A program made the translations under genes and the position numbers. Below are positions 35,900 to 46,203 of a DNA stretch of 51,642 nt, piece by piece (the stretch's first letter is position 1; each line of letters begins with the position of its first letter). The DNA lies in the NCBI GenBank assembly GCA_003833135.1, contig QZLH01000275.1:53035-104676 (forward strand). Direction: 5' to 3'. The DNA comes from Oehlia diaphana. Its lineage: Eukaryota; Glomeromycota; Glomeromycetes; Glomerales; Glomeraceae. Below the pieces are notes generated by a model, which saw only the letters and a list, made by a program, of their open reading frames with translations, did not search any database and was not told the DNA's origin.

Positions 35900-37260
35900 C
35901 TTTAAAAAAAATTAAAAATTAAGTTTCACAACAATTTTGTTGTAAAACTCACCAGTTTGCTTCAATTTCCATTATCCAAACGTCTAGAACTTACAAAAAA
36001 AGAAAAGAAATATTTAGTTAACGTTTCTTAAAAAATAAAAATAAAAAATTAATTTTTGTGATTTTTGCTTATTTTATTTTAATAGATTTAACATATCTGA
36101 AATAAAATCTCAAGTATTTATTACCTTTCACATTATTAATTTTATTTAATTGTCTCACCATCTATTTTTAATTCCTTATTAATCCTATTTATTTTGATTA
36201 ATTCATATTTTTAACGTTCACTTGAATATCATTGATCTTAAAAAATTTATGACATACTGTATTTTAATCATCCTTTCCCTTTCTTTATTTCTCACAATTA
36301 ATATCGTGTCATCTATAAAAGCTGTAGCATTCACTATTATCTCCTTATGAATACTTTTGAGCTTACAAAAAAAGAAGAAATGTTAGTTAATATTTCTTAA
36401 AAAAAATTAATAAAAATTAAGTTTTGCAATTCAACATTGTGAAACTCATTGATTCATTTTGATTTCCATTAGTTAAATATCTAAAATCTACACAAAGTAA
36501 AGTAAAAAAATGTTAATTAACATTTTATAAAAAAAATAATAAAATTTAAATTTATAATATAATGTTGCAAAACTCACCAATTCATTTTGATATCTATCAT
36601 CCTAACATCTGAAACCTATAAAAAGTAAAAAAAGAAACATCAATTAACGTTTCTTTTAGTAAAAAATATAAAATATTAAGTTTCACAATGCAATATTACG
36701 AAACTTACCAGTTCATTTCAAACTCCATCATCCAAAAATCTGGAACCTACAAAAAGTAACAAAAGAAATATTAATATAAACATTTCTTATAAAATAAAAA
36801 AATAAAATAATAAATTAAGTTTCGTAATGTAACATTGCAAAACTTACTAATTGGTTCCATCATCCTAATATCTGAAACCTATAAAAAGTAAAAAAAGAAA
36901 TATTAATATCATTTCTTTAAATAAAAAATATAAAACATTAAATTTCACAATATAATATTGCGAAATTCACTGGTTCGTATTATCCAAATGTTTGGTATTT
37001 CTACAAAAAGAAAAAGTAAACTTAAAATTGTTTCTTTATAAAAAAAATTTTTTTTAAAAGGTTTCAAAGCATATAACAACACACTTCAAACCTATTGATT
37101 TGTCTTCTAAAGTCAAATACTGAAAAATCTATACAAACAAAAAATAGGAAATATTAAAAACATTTCCTTACAAAAATTAAAAAAAAAATTTTTTAAAGTT
37201 TCAAAGCAAAACGCTTCAAAATTTGTCATCATTTCATTCTCTATTTTTCAAAGTAAAAAT
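35900..37260 (-). repeat. Tandem array of about 9 exon/intron-like units, minus strand
   Basis: Read on the minus strand, each roughly 120-130-bp unit has a TTTTTGTAG or TTTTTATAG acceptor, an exon-like segment of 31-38 nt of the type GTTTCAGATATTAGGATGAT followed by GAATTCGAAATGAACTG, and a GTAAGTTT or GTGAGTTT donor. Exon-like segments are clear near 35953-35990, 36455-36500, 36580-36620, 36707-36745, 36846-36880 and 36970-37005. The donor lies in a stem (for example 36677-36684 with 36700-36707, TAAGTTTC/GAAACTTA). A second stem (AGAAAC...GTTTCT) precedes the acceptor and in some units encloses TTAACTAA. Segment lengths are not multiples of three and no continuous reading frame emerges, so I do not call it a gene. 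Confidence 0.75.
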
Positions 37261-37807
37261 GTACTATTTAACAATATTTGATAAAAAAAAGCAAAATTTA
37301 AAAATGTTATAATAAAATTAGAAAATATTACATTGAAGTATAATGTAGTATTTTCCTAAATTTTCATAAAATTTACTAAATTAGATAATATTATAATGAT
37401 GCTATTCCAAAAAATTGCTCAGCGTAATGTAGCATTTTTCACAATTTCCCGAAAAATGTGGAATTTGCATTTTTAGAAATTTGGACAATGATGCTTTTTT
37501 AACCTGTGATATTGTTATAATTTTTTTTCTTTTTAGCAATTAACCAATAGGATCTAAAAAAAAGTAAGATAAAAATTATTAGTAAAGGCCAATTTTTTAT
37601 AATGATCTTTATTATAAGTAAGCAAGGTCCTGCTTATACACATTATTCATTTGATATTTCTATTTTATAACTTTATACTTTATGATAGAGAAAAATAATT
37701 AGTTTTAGATAAAGAAATTTGTTTTCTTTTGCCAATTTTGATAATAATATTATGCTTCTAATGTGCAGCATGCTGTATACATCAGAAAATTTTTTAGGGT
37801 GCAGATC

Positions 37808-37840
37808 TGCAGAGAACTGTAAAATTCACAGTTCTCTGCA
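37808..37840. repeat. Perfect 13-bp hairpin at the inner edge of the left terminal repeat
   Basis: The arms TGCAGAGAACTGT (37808-37820) and ACAGTTCTCTGCA (37828-37840) pair perfectly around a 7-nt loop. It lies directly inside the left end of element 2. Confidence 0.9.
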
Positions 37841-38229
37841 TTTTTTTTACACATTTCTGCGAAGTTCTGCAAATTTTGCAATTTCGCAGATTACCGCAGA
37901 AGTTTTTTTATAAAATTTGCAAAATTCTGCAATTTTACAGATTTCTGCAGATTTATTAAAAAAATTCTGCAGTAATCTGTGAAATTGCAGAATCTGTGGC
38001 TAATTGAACGTCATATATTATGCGTATTAAAAGTTTAAAAAAAATGAAAAAAAGGATCATCATTTTTAAACTCCCCTTTCCCTTTTGTCCCTCTCCTATC
38101 ATCCTTTGAAACTTACAAATATTTTATATTTTTTTTTTAATTTTGTTTTTTATTTTTAAATTTAAGAAACGAATTAACATTTCTTTTCATTATTTTTTTT
38201 GTAAAATACTGGCGCCAGTTGGACTATAG

Positions 38230-40260
38230 AATTCAGGTAGACTTCTAAAGATCAGGAAAACCAAGATTTGTAATTACGAATCTTGGTTCTTTATTTTTAT
38301 TTTTTTTTTTGTAATATTAACGAACAGTTACTAACCATTCTTTTTCTTTTATTTAATAGATTTTGGGCAGACTTCCGAATTCTGAAGAACAACAGAAAAC
38401 CAAGATTTGTAAGTAAGTATGAATCTTGGTCTTTTTTTTTGTTTTTTTTTAATATTAATGAACGGTTACTAATAACTGTTCTTTTCTTTATTTTTAGGTC
38501 TGATGGGCTTCCAAAGAATGAAAACCAAAGTTTTGTAAGTATGATGAAACTTTTATTTTTATTTTTTTTTTATTTTATTAATAAACGGTTACTAATAACC
38601 GTTCTTTTCTTTATTTTTTTAGGTCCAGTAAGCTTCTAAAGAACGAAAACCCAAAGTTTTATAAGTACGACGAAACATTTTTTTATTTTTTTTTTATTTT
38701 ATTAATGAATGGTTACTAATAACCGTTCTTTTTTTTATAGGTTCAGCGTCTGGGTGAGTTTTTGAAGAATGAAAAAAACTAAGTTTCGTAAATATTTTGT
38801 ATTACGAATCTTAGTTTTATTAATATTATAGAACGGTTACTAACCGTTCCTTTCTTATTTTTATAGGTTCAGTAGACTTTTAGCGAACAGGAAACCAAAA
38901 TTCGTAAGAATCTTATTTTTTTATTTTCTTTTTTATTATTATGAAACGATTTACTAACCGTTCCTTCTTTTTTTTATAGGATCAGGTGGACTTCCAAAGG
39001 TCAGAAAAAGGAGAATTAAGGTTATGAATCTTAGTTTTTTTTAATATTATTACGAACGATTATTAATAACCGTTCTTTATTTTTTTTAGATACGGGTGGC
39101 TTCTGATTTCTAAATAACTGAAAAACCAAGATTCGTAATTAACTACTACGAATCTTGATTTATTTTATTTTTTTTTTTACTGTAATATTATTATGAACGA
39201 TTATTAATAACCGTTCTTTCTTTGTTTTTAAGTTCAGGTTGCTTTTAAATTTTGAAGAATGGAAGAAATCAAGATTCTTAAGTAAGTACGAATCTTGGTT
39301 TTATTTCTTTTTTTTTAATATTATGAATGGTTGCTAACCGTTTTTTTCTTTTTTTTTAGGTTCAGCTTTCAGGTGGACTTCTGAAATATAGAAACTCCAA
39401 AGATTTGTAAGTACGAATTCTTTAGAGTTTTTTTTTATTTTTTCTTAATATAAACGGTTATTAACCGTTCTTTATCTCTTTTTTTATAAGTTTCGGTCGT
39501 TCAGGTATTCTCTGAAGAATGGAACCAACTAAGTTTCGTAAGTTCAAAACTTGGTTTATTTTTTTTAGTTTACTTTTTACAATATTAACGAATGGTTATT
39601 AACTATTCTTTTTCTTTCTTTTTTATAGATTCGGCGTCTCAGGAAGGGCTTCCGAGTTCTGAAGAACAAAAAAACCAAGATTCGTAAGTATATATACGAA
39701 TCTTGGTTTATTTTTTTAGGTCCAGTGGGCTTCTAAAGAACAAAAACCTAAAGTTTTGTAAGTACAAGTATGAAATTTTTATTTTTTTTATTTTTTATTT
39801 TATTAATGAACGGTTACTAATAACCATTCTTTTCTTTATTTTTAGGTCCAGTGGGCTTCTAAAGAATGAAAACCAAAGTTTTGTAAATATGAAACTGTTG
39901 TTTTTTTTTGTTTTTTTTTTTATTTTATTAATGAATGGTTACTAATAACCATTCTTTTCTTTATTTTTTTAGGTCCGGTTGGCTTCCGAAGAATGAAACT
40001 CCAAAGTTTTGTAAATATGAAACTTTTATTTTTTTTTATTTTTTTTTATTTATTAATGAACAGTTACTAATAACCGTTCTTTTCTTTATTTTAAATTTTA
40101 GGATCTTCAGAAAAAGAGGATTTAAGATTCGTAAGTACAAATCTTGGTTTTATTTATAATTATTTTTTTAAAAAAATATTATAAACAGTTTATGCTAATA
40201 ACTGTTCTTTTCTTTTTTATAGGTTCGGATGAGTTTGAAGCTGTTTGCTTTGAAATTTTT
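38230..40260 (+). repeat. Tandem array of about 17 exon/intron-like units with two hairpins each
   Basis: Units start near 38230, 38360, 38497, 38622, 38740, 38866, 38980, 39089, 39231, 39360, 39491, 39629, 39719, 39845, 39972, 40102 and 40222 (spacing mostly 109-142 bp). Each has a pyrimidine tract ending in TTTAG, TATAG or TAAG, an exon-like segment of 37-55 nt (GTTCAGTGGGCTTCTAAAGA type), and usually GTAAGT or GTAAAT. Hairpin 1 surrounds the donor, best at 39673-39708 (14-bp stem AACCAAGATTCGTA). Hairpin 2 is AACGGTTACTAATAACCGTT (38584-38603), whose loop region reads as a TACTAAT branch point. It recurs before all acceptors except that of the unit at 39719. Exon-like lengths (37, 38, 47, 49, 55) change frame, so coding is not supported. 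Short plus-strand ORFs here run through intron-like DNA. Confidence 0.85.
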
Positions 40261-40788
40261 TTTATTTATAGGTTTCCATTATTTATTGGAATTGTATCAA
40301 CTGGAACAATATCTAAACCATTAACAACATATAAATTTGTTTTATAGAAAAGAGGGGTTAATTAGTGTAGTTTAATAATTATTTTGTATATACAATTTGT
40401 AATGCTTTTATTAAATAAATTGACACTCACATAAAATATAATATATAATGACTGTGATAAACAGTGATTTATTTTTTAGTGAATTTTTGCAGAATTTCAT
40501 TTTTGAATTTCTTCGCAAAATTTAATTTTTAAAGATTTTCGCAGAACTTAGTTCTTGAAATTCTTCACAGATTAAATTTTGAAGATTTTTGCAAAACTTA
40601 GTTCTTGAAATTCTTCACAGATTAAATTTTGAAGATTTTTGCAGAACTTTATTTTTTTGAAGTTCTGCGCAGAAATCATAAAATTTTCTTCTTCAAAGTC
40701 TTCTGGCAGGGTCGCAAATCTGTGCAGAAATGGTGGCAAATGTCACCTGCAGATTTGCACAGATCTGCACCTCAAAAAATTCCCGATG

Positions 40789-41546
40789 TAATATATTAAT
40801 ATCATATGAGCTGATTTGTCTACGTTTAATTAAAATATTGATTTTATTACATTTTTATTATACAAGATAGTATATAATATATAGTAAATTGGGATGAATA
40901 TTAAAAAATATTTATTTAATGTTACTATAATTTGGTAAATATTTCTTTTAAATTAATATAATTCTTAGCACTTACTATATATGTTAAAAATTTGTATCTC
41001 AACTTTAAACGTAAATATCTCCAGATCCAATGATCCAATCAGCAAGCTCTTTTTTCGTTCATATGGACCAGATCAAGGGTTTCCAANNNNNNNNNNNNNN
41101 NNNNNNNNNNNNNNNNNNNNNNNNNNNNNNNNNNNNNNNNNNNNNNNNNNNNNNNNNNNNNNNNNNNNNNNNNNNNNNNNNNNNNNNNNNNNNNNNNNNN
41201 NNNNNNNNNNNNNNNNNNNNNNNNNNNNNNNNNNNNNNNNNNNNNNNNNNNNNNNNNNNNNNNNNNNNNNNNNNNNNNNNNNNNNNNNNNNNNNNNNNNN
41301 NNNNNNNNNNNNNNNNNNNNNNNNNNNNNNNNNNNNNNNNNNNNNNNNNNNNNNNNNNNNNNNNNNNNNNNNNNNNNNNNNNNNNNNNNNNNNNNNNNNN
41401 NNNNNNNNNNNNNNNNNNNNNNNNNNNNNNNNNNNNNNNNNNNNNNNNNNNNNNNNNNNNNNNNNNNNNNNNNNNNNNNNNNNNNNNNNNNNNNNNNNNN
41501 NNNNNNNNNNNNNNNNNNNNNNNNNNNNNNNNNNNNNNNNNNNNNN
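40789..41546. other. A/T-rich spacer followed by an assembly gap
   Basis: 40789-41086 is unique A/T-rich sequence without features. 41087-41546 is 460 N. Open frames running across the N block are artefacts. Confidence 0.9.
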
Positions 41547-41708
41547 AATGGTATACTTTGAACAATAGCAAGAAGAAAAGTTCGCGCGAATTTTTCTTGT
41601 CATTGTTTAATCGATTGCTTTAAAAAAAAACAATGGTATGCTTTGAACAATAGCAAGAAAAGTTCGAGCGAATTTTTCTTGCCATTGTTTAATCAATTGC
41701 TTTAAATA
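41547..41708. repeat. Two direct copies of a palindromic 80-bp repeat
   Basis: Copies at about 41547-41625 and 41634-41708 are nearly identical (starting CAATGGTATGCTTTGAACAA). Each folds on itself: AACAATAGCAAGAAAA pairs with TTTTTCTTGCCATTGTT around a TTCGCGCGAA or TTCGAGCGAA core. The array starts immediately after the N gap, so more copies may be hidden in it. Confidence 0.8.
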
Positions 41709-41767
41709 AACATATTAATATCAGTTACGAGATTCGATTCACTATCACTAACAATTACAGGAGAAAC

Positions 41768-41833
41768 ACAATGTTTAACATGTTGAGTATATCCAGATTT
41801 GGAGGAAAATGTTCTTGAGCAATATCATGGGCA
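41768..41833 (-). pseudogene. Zinc-finger remnant of a transposase N-terminus
   Basis: Minus-strand translation gives C-P-stop-Y-C, then SRTFSSKSGYTQHVKHC. The spacing and the FSSKSGYTQH core fit a C2HC/C2H2 zinc finger as found at the N-terminus of large fungal DDE transposases (KDZ/Plavaka-like, from memory). A TGA interrupts the Cys pair, and no transposase body follows downstream, so it is a dead fragment. Confidence 0.45.
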
Positions 41834-41840
41834 TTCCTGG

Positions 41841-42448
41841 GGTATCATTTTAAGGTATTTGTATAGGATTTGAATTATTTACTTGGTATTGCCTTTGGTA
41901 AAAATGACCGTATTTATACGCAAATTTTTATTTCTTCAGTAAAAATGGCCATATTTACATATATTATTTATCATACGGCCGTGAATCTCATTAAGATCAG
42001 CTGATCCACAAAAATTTGTTACTTTGATCTTTTTTTTTGCACATAATTAATAAAAAATATGTTTTTTCACCACAAAATACGTTTTTATTTTATTGTTTTT
42101 ATTTTATTGAAGTTCTTTAAAAATCTTCGGTCCCGGATCAGCCGAATTGAATAAAATTTTACTAGAATTGGATAAATGATCGGCCGATAAAAGCCGATCA
42201 TATTTCGATTATTTCGTACTAAATTCCAGAGATCGGCACATGAACGTAAAAAGTTAAATTTGCCTTAAATTTATTATTGAATTGAAAATTTTATTTGGTT
42301 TGTTACAAAAAATTTGCAAATTTTTATATATAAAATTCTTGCTAAGCCCTTTACTTTAAAAAAAAACATATTTCCATCAGCACCTCCCCCATTCAAAATT
42401 GAAAAACATGCACACTTGTTAAATTTAGTAATATAGAAAAGAATTATA
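41841..42448. other. Spacer with short palindromes
   Basis: Contains GATCAGCTGATC (near 41996) and GATCGGC/GCCGATC arms (near 42178-42200), which may be the ends of a decayed element. No reading frame was recognised. Confidence 0.4.
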
Positions 42449-43720
42449 TTAATTAGTCAGAACCTTTAAAGGAAAAAGGATATAATATTATCGAAAAAGA
42501 AGAATTTTTTTACTTACGGAATCAATATATTTTTTAATTTTTGCCGTCTGTTCTATCATCATCTAATAAATTCTGACCGTTAATAATTTAAATAAATTAG
42601 TTAATAAATAGATACCATTATTACAATTTAAGTTCAAAATTATGAAATTTACCATATAATATTCTATTTTATTTTTCATTGTATTTTCATTTGTTTGTAT
42701 TGTTTTAGACTTTGGGTCCAATAATACTGCGAACATCGCTGTTACGAAGGCGAGATGCAAAGAAGATGGATATTCTCCAGCGAATACTCTTTCAAGTATT
42801 CGCGTAAGCACGCCCAAACTTCCATTTTGATTAAAAAGTTTATTGTAACATTCAGCCACTGCAGGATTATTTTTCCATTCAATTATCCCTGCTGATGAAG
42901 TGTTAGTATTGATGGGTGGCAAAATTACTTCTCCAAAATAGCTGAATAAAGCATCTCTAGCTTTAGTTGTCAAGCAACTTCGTAGGGATCTTTGTTTTGA
43001 TAGAAGCTTTTATTAAAAAAAAAAGATTATTATTATTTATTAGTTTTCTAAAACGTAAATATTAAATATAAAAAATTTACTTCTGGACAAATTTTGTTGT
43101 TAAAATATGAAATCCACTGCGTTTTAGTGAATTTGTTGTAAAAGTCTTGATGTCGAATTTTGAGAAATTCTTCAGTTGCTTCTCGTAATTCTTCTTTGGT
43201 AGGGTATATACTTATATTAAATGTTGCTTTAGCAACATCTTTTATTATGGTCTAAAGAAATATAATTTGAGTTATAATATGTATATGACTTTAAAATTTA
43301 AAAAAGCTAGACTAACCTTTATGAAGTTATTATCACCGGAATTATCAGATTCGATCATCTCCTCAATATGCTTCATTTTATTGCATAAAAATTCCAAATG
43401 TTTATTGGTTTTTACGTTCTCCTCTATTAATTTAGTGTTGAACTGTCTATTTTGTTCTATCATATTATCAACCTTTTTGTTGAGTTTTATGAGTTGTTCT
43501 AATAAAATAAATTTTTGTTATAAAATATAAATTATCATAATTTAAAAAAACGATAATATTCAAATATTTGTATACCATTAAAAACTTCATAGCTATTTTC
43601 GCTCATGCTACTCGTGCTACTCATACTACTTTCAATACCTCGGCGTTTGTTTGATGTTTCTTCACCCGTCGATAGAAGTTTTTAAATTTTATTTCGAAAT
43701 TCTGATCTATCTCCGGACAT
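42449..43720 (-). pseudogene. Coiled-coil protein of unknown family, six exons, early nonsense codon
   Basis: Exons 43576-43720, 43317-43498, 43081-43251, 42653-43006, 42518-42562 and 42449-42463 join in consistent phase to 304 codons ending VLTN. The first exon starts MSGDRSEFRNKI and then meets TAA at 43682-43684 (codon 13), after which the same frame continues. Translation could restart at the Met codons in MSSTSSMSEN, so a shorter protein is possible. Exon 2 encodes a coiled coil (EQLIKLNKKVDNMIEQ onward). Later parts contain TKTQWISYFNNKICPE, LFSYFGEVILPP and EWKNNPAVAECYNKLF. I do not recognise the domain. A second partial copy nearby suggests a multi-copy, lineage-specific family. All introns have clean GT-AG borders. 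Confidence 0.65.
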
Positions 43721-43829
43721 GTTTGTAATGTTGATGATAATAGAGAATTATAAAATTTATGATAAGGTAAGAATCCTCACGAAAAAAAATATTGAGCAAG
43801 TCTTTATTTTACGGTATTTATGAATATTA

Positions 43830-44760
43830 AATGTACATACGTGGATATAAAAAAATCTAAATTAGGAAAAACTTAGAAGTTGCTATAAATGTATCCACGT
43901 GGAACCAATATCGATGTATGTGGAAAAGCTTAATAATATTTAATGGTTATGAATTATTATGAATGTACATACGTGGATCAGGACTAAAATAGTACTGTAA
44001 AAGTCAGAAAAAACGATAAATTTTGAAAATATACGAAAATTTTCATTTTTCCTGCGACCTGTTAATGCTAATATAAAAAATAAAAACAAATCCCCTGAGC
44101 TCAATCAATACTAATGGTTACGAATTATTAAATATATATGTGGATATAAAAAAATCTAAGAAGAAGTATAAATCATACCCAGAAGTTATTAAATATACCT
44201 ACGTGGAATCAATATCAATGTATGTGGATCAGGGTCTAAAATAGTACGTGGAACAAATATCGATCAGGGTCTAAAATGGTACGTGGAACAAAGATCGAAA
44301 CTCCAGAAAAATACGATATATTTAAAAAGTATCCAAAAATTTTCAGTAAAATAAACATAAATATAAAAACCAATAAATTAAAGCCCGTCAGCAAATTTTT
44401 TGTACCTACGTGGAATCAAATCGATGTATGTGGAGAAGAACACATGGATCAGAGTCTACATATGTGGATATAAAAAAAATCTAAGAAAAAGTATTAATCA
44501 TACTCGGGTTATTATAAATGTACCTACGTGGAATTATGTGGATTAGAGTCTAAAATAGTACGTGAAACAAATATCGATCAGGGTCTAAAATAGTACGTGA
44601 AACAAATATCGATCAGGGTCTAAAATGGTACGTGGAACAAAGATCGAAACCGCAGAAAAACACGATATATTTTAAAAGTATCCAACAATTTTCAGTAAAA
44701 TAAACATAAAATATAAAAACCAATAAATTAAAGCCCATCGGCAAATTTTTTGATAAATCT
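43830..44760. repeat. TACGTGGA-rich repeats with a 180-bp direct duplication
   Basis: The motif TACGTGGA or TATGTGGA occurs more than ten times, often followed by ATAAAAAAATCTAA or by ACAAATATCGATCAGGGTCT. A segment at about 44222-44402 is repeated at 44573-44753 with roughly 93% identity, both ending in GCCC(G/A)TC(A/G)GCAAATTTTTT. No coding potential is evident. The 65-codon plus frame at 44276-44473 runs over the repeat. Confidence 0.75.
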
Positions 44761-45181
44761 GATTAAATCCTGATGCGAATACTAAAAAAGTATACATATG
44801 TAGTTATTTGGTAAAATTCGAAGCAGATATCACATATACGTACCAGGGACGATGATTTTTTGTTGTATAAAATATGTTTGTAATAAACTAAAATTTGATT
44901 TTGTTTATTGGTGATATTTTGTTGGTTAATTAGCTTAATAAAGCAAAAAATATGAAAAAAAAACTAAATTAACAAAAAACTAGCTGTAAGTAAGAATCAA
45001 GATGCTAACACTTACTTTATAATAGATCGTAATTCTGAAAAAGAGAAGTCGTGGTCAATAAAGGGGAAAATAGGCGAATTTTTTTGTTGAAAAAAATCGA
45101 GAGTATGAACAAATTCTTTTGAAAAAGGTGAGATAAAATGAAAAATGGTAGTAATTACTATCCCTGATGGTAATTACCCCC
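44761..45181. other. A/T-rich spacer, nothing recognised
   Basis: Neither strand gives a recognisable reading frame. This is probably decayed repeat DNA. Confidence 0.4.
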
Positions 45182-45430
45182 TTTGTTGATTATCTTGTAA
45201 AATAGCATGAATTTTCGCTATTTTTTTCATTTCTGGTATTAACTCGCAATTCAGCTTCATATAATCTTTAGCATAAAAAATCAGTCGAAACTAAGAATTC
45301 CACCGTGTTGCATTAGGTAACGGAATTTTACGTGGTGATGCAATTCCATGTTCTTTTAAGTGAACTGTGTACGTCTTCGTGTAGGAGCATTAACAAAAAC
45401 GTTCTTTATATCTTGCAGAAAGCTTTTTAG
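45182..45430 (-). pseudogene. hAT-like transposase fragment
   Basis: On the minus strand one frame reads FLQDIKNVFVNAPTRRRT. After a frameshift the next reads HLKEHGIASPRKIPLPNATR, then WNS, a TAG stop, and FRLIFYAKDYMKLNCELIPE. The P-x-x-x-TRWNSW-F block is typical of hAT-type transposases; here the Trp after TRWNS has become a stop. Both the frameshift and the stop show it is inactive. Confidence 0.6.
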
Positions 45431-45654
45431 ATGTTAAATTGGGAAAAGTCTCGCTGAAAAAAAAATTTTTTTATTAGTTTTTTTATTAGTAAAGACAGGT
45501 AAGATTCAAAGATTAAGATTATCATGAACTATACCCGATTTATGCGCACAACATGGCGCATGTATAACTGAGCATAACACCCAACCTTTTTGAAAAATCC
45601 GATTTATTCATATCTAATCCGGATTTAAAAATAAATCCGGTTTGAAACTCTAGA

Positions 45655-45913
45655 TGCGTAATATTTCGTAATGATTTCCGGTACGTAAATTTTCGAAGGA
45701 TTTCGAGCGTAATATTCCGCAATGAATACGGTACGTAAAACTTGCAATTTTTGAAGGATTTCGAGCATAATATTCCGTAACGATTCTGGTACGTAAATTT
45801 TCGAAGGATTTCGAGCGTAATATCTCGTAACGATTCCGGTACGTAAATTTTCGAAGGATTTCGAGCGTAATATCTCGTAACGATTTCGGTACGTAAATTT
45901 TCGAAGGATTTCG
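45655..45913. repeat. About 50-bp minisatellite ending at an N
   Basis: About five copies of a unit of the type GATTCCGGTACGTAAATTTT, then CGAAGGATTTCGAGCGTAATATCTCGTAAC, with some internal deletions. The last copy breaks off at the single N (45914). Minus-strand frames across it read as repeated FENLRT and RNPSKIYVPESLRDITLEIL words, which reflects repeat length rather than a gene. Confidence 0.85.
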
Positions 45914-45914
45914 N

Positions 45915-46203
45915 CACTGCAGGATTATTTTTCCATTCAATTATTCCTGCTGATGAAGTGTTAGTATTGATGGGTGGCAAAATTACTTCTCCAAAATAGC
46001 TGAATAAAGCATCTCTAGCTTTAATTGTCAAGCAACTTCGTAGGGATCTTTGTTTTGATAGAAGCTTTTATTAAAAAAAAAAGATTATTATTATTTATTA
46101 GTTTTCTAAAACGTAAATATTAAATATAAAAAATTTACTTCTGGACAAATTTTGTTGTTAAAATATAAAATCCACTGCGTTTTAGTGAATTTGTTGTAAA
46201 AGT
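45915..46203 (-). pseudogene. Partial copy of the 42449-43720 coiled-coil gene
   Basis: These 289 bases match 42857-43145 at equal length with only three substitutions, all transitions. The copy covers the start of the fourth exon, the whole intron before it and part of the third exon. Its left edge is an N and its right edge coincides with the start of the transposon-like element, so it is a fragment. It is either a recent segmental duplication or an assembly artefact. Confidence 0.8.

Larger units (their letters stand above)
34926..37508. mobile_element. TIR-bounded element 1, carrying the minus-strand pseudo-exon array
   Basis: The left end from 34926 (CATAGGTTGAATAG) and the reverse complement of the right end at 37508 (CACAGGTTAAAAAA) align over about 25 bp with 17 identities, nearly all differences being transitions, ending in a shared CATTGTC. 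Subterminal DNA on the left is rich in GGCAAATT/GGTAAATT words and contains a hairpin (ATTATCCCA ... TGGGATAAT, about 34989-35037). No transposase is encoded, so if it is a transposon it is non-autonomous. I see no clear target-site duplication. Confidence 0.45.
37780..40788. mobile_element. TIR-bounded element 2, carrying the plus-strand pseudo-exon array
   Basis: The ends at 37780-37809 and 40760-40788 are inverted repeats identical at about 25 of 30 positions, beginning CATC and ending TGCAGATCTG. Both are flanked by the dinucleotide TA (37778-37779 and 40789-40790), compatible with a TA target duplication. Subterminal DNA on both sides (37801-38000 and 40480-40760) is packed with TTCTGCA/TCTGCAG words, which could be transposase-binding sites. 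There is no transposase gene, so it would be non-autonomous. Confidence 0.6.

Noticed and set aside
35900..40260. CRISPR-like array
   Set aside because: The regular spacing is superficially similar, but the units are 110-140 bp and degenerate throughout, with no short identical repeat and unique spacers; the genome is eukaryotic.
38283..40347. Plus-strand ORFs (118, 80, 74 and 67 codons) in the array as a protein gene
   Set aside because: They run through intron-like, homopolymer-rich DNA. Joining only the exon-like segments shifts frame because their lengths are not multiples of three.
41030..41623. Open frames of 170-197 codons across the second N block
   Set aside because: Same reason: the reading is N.
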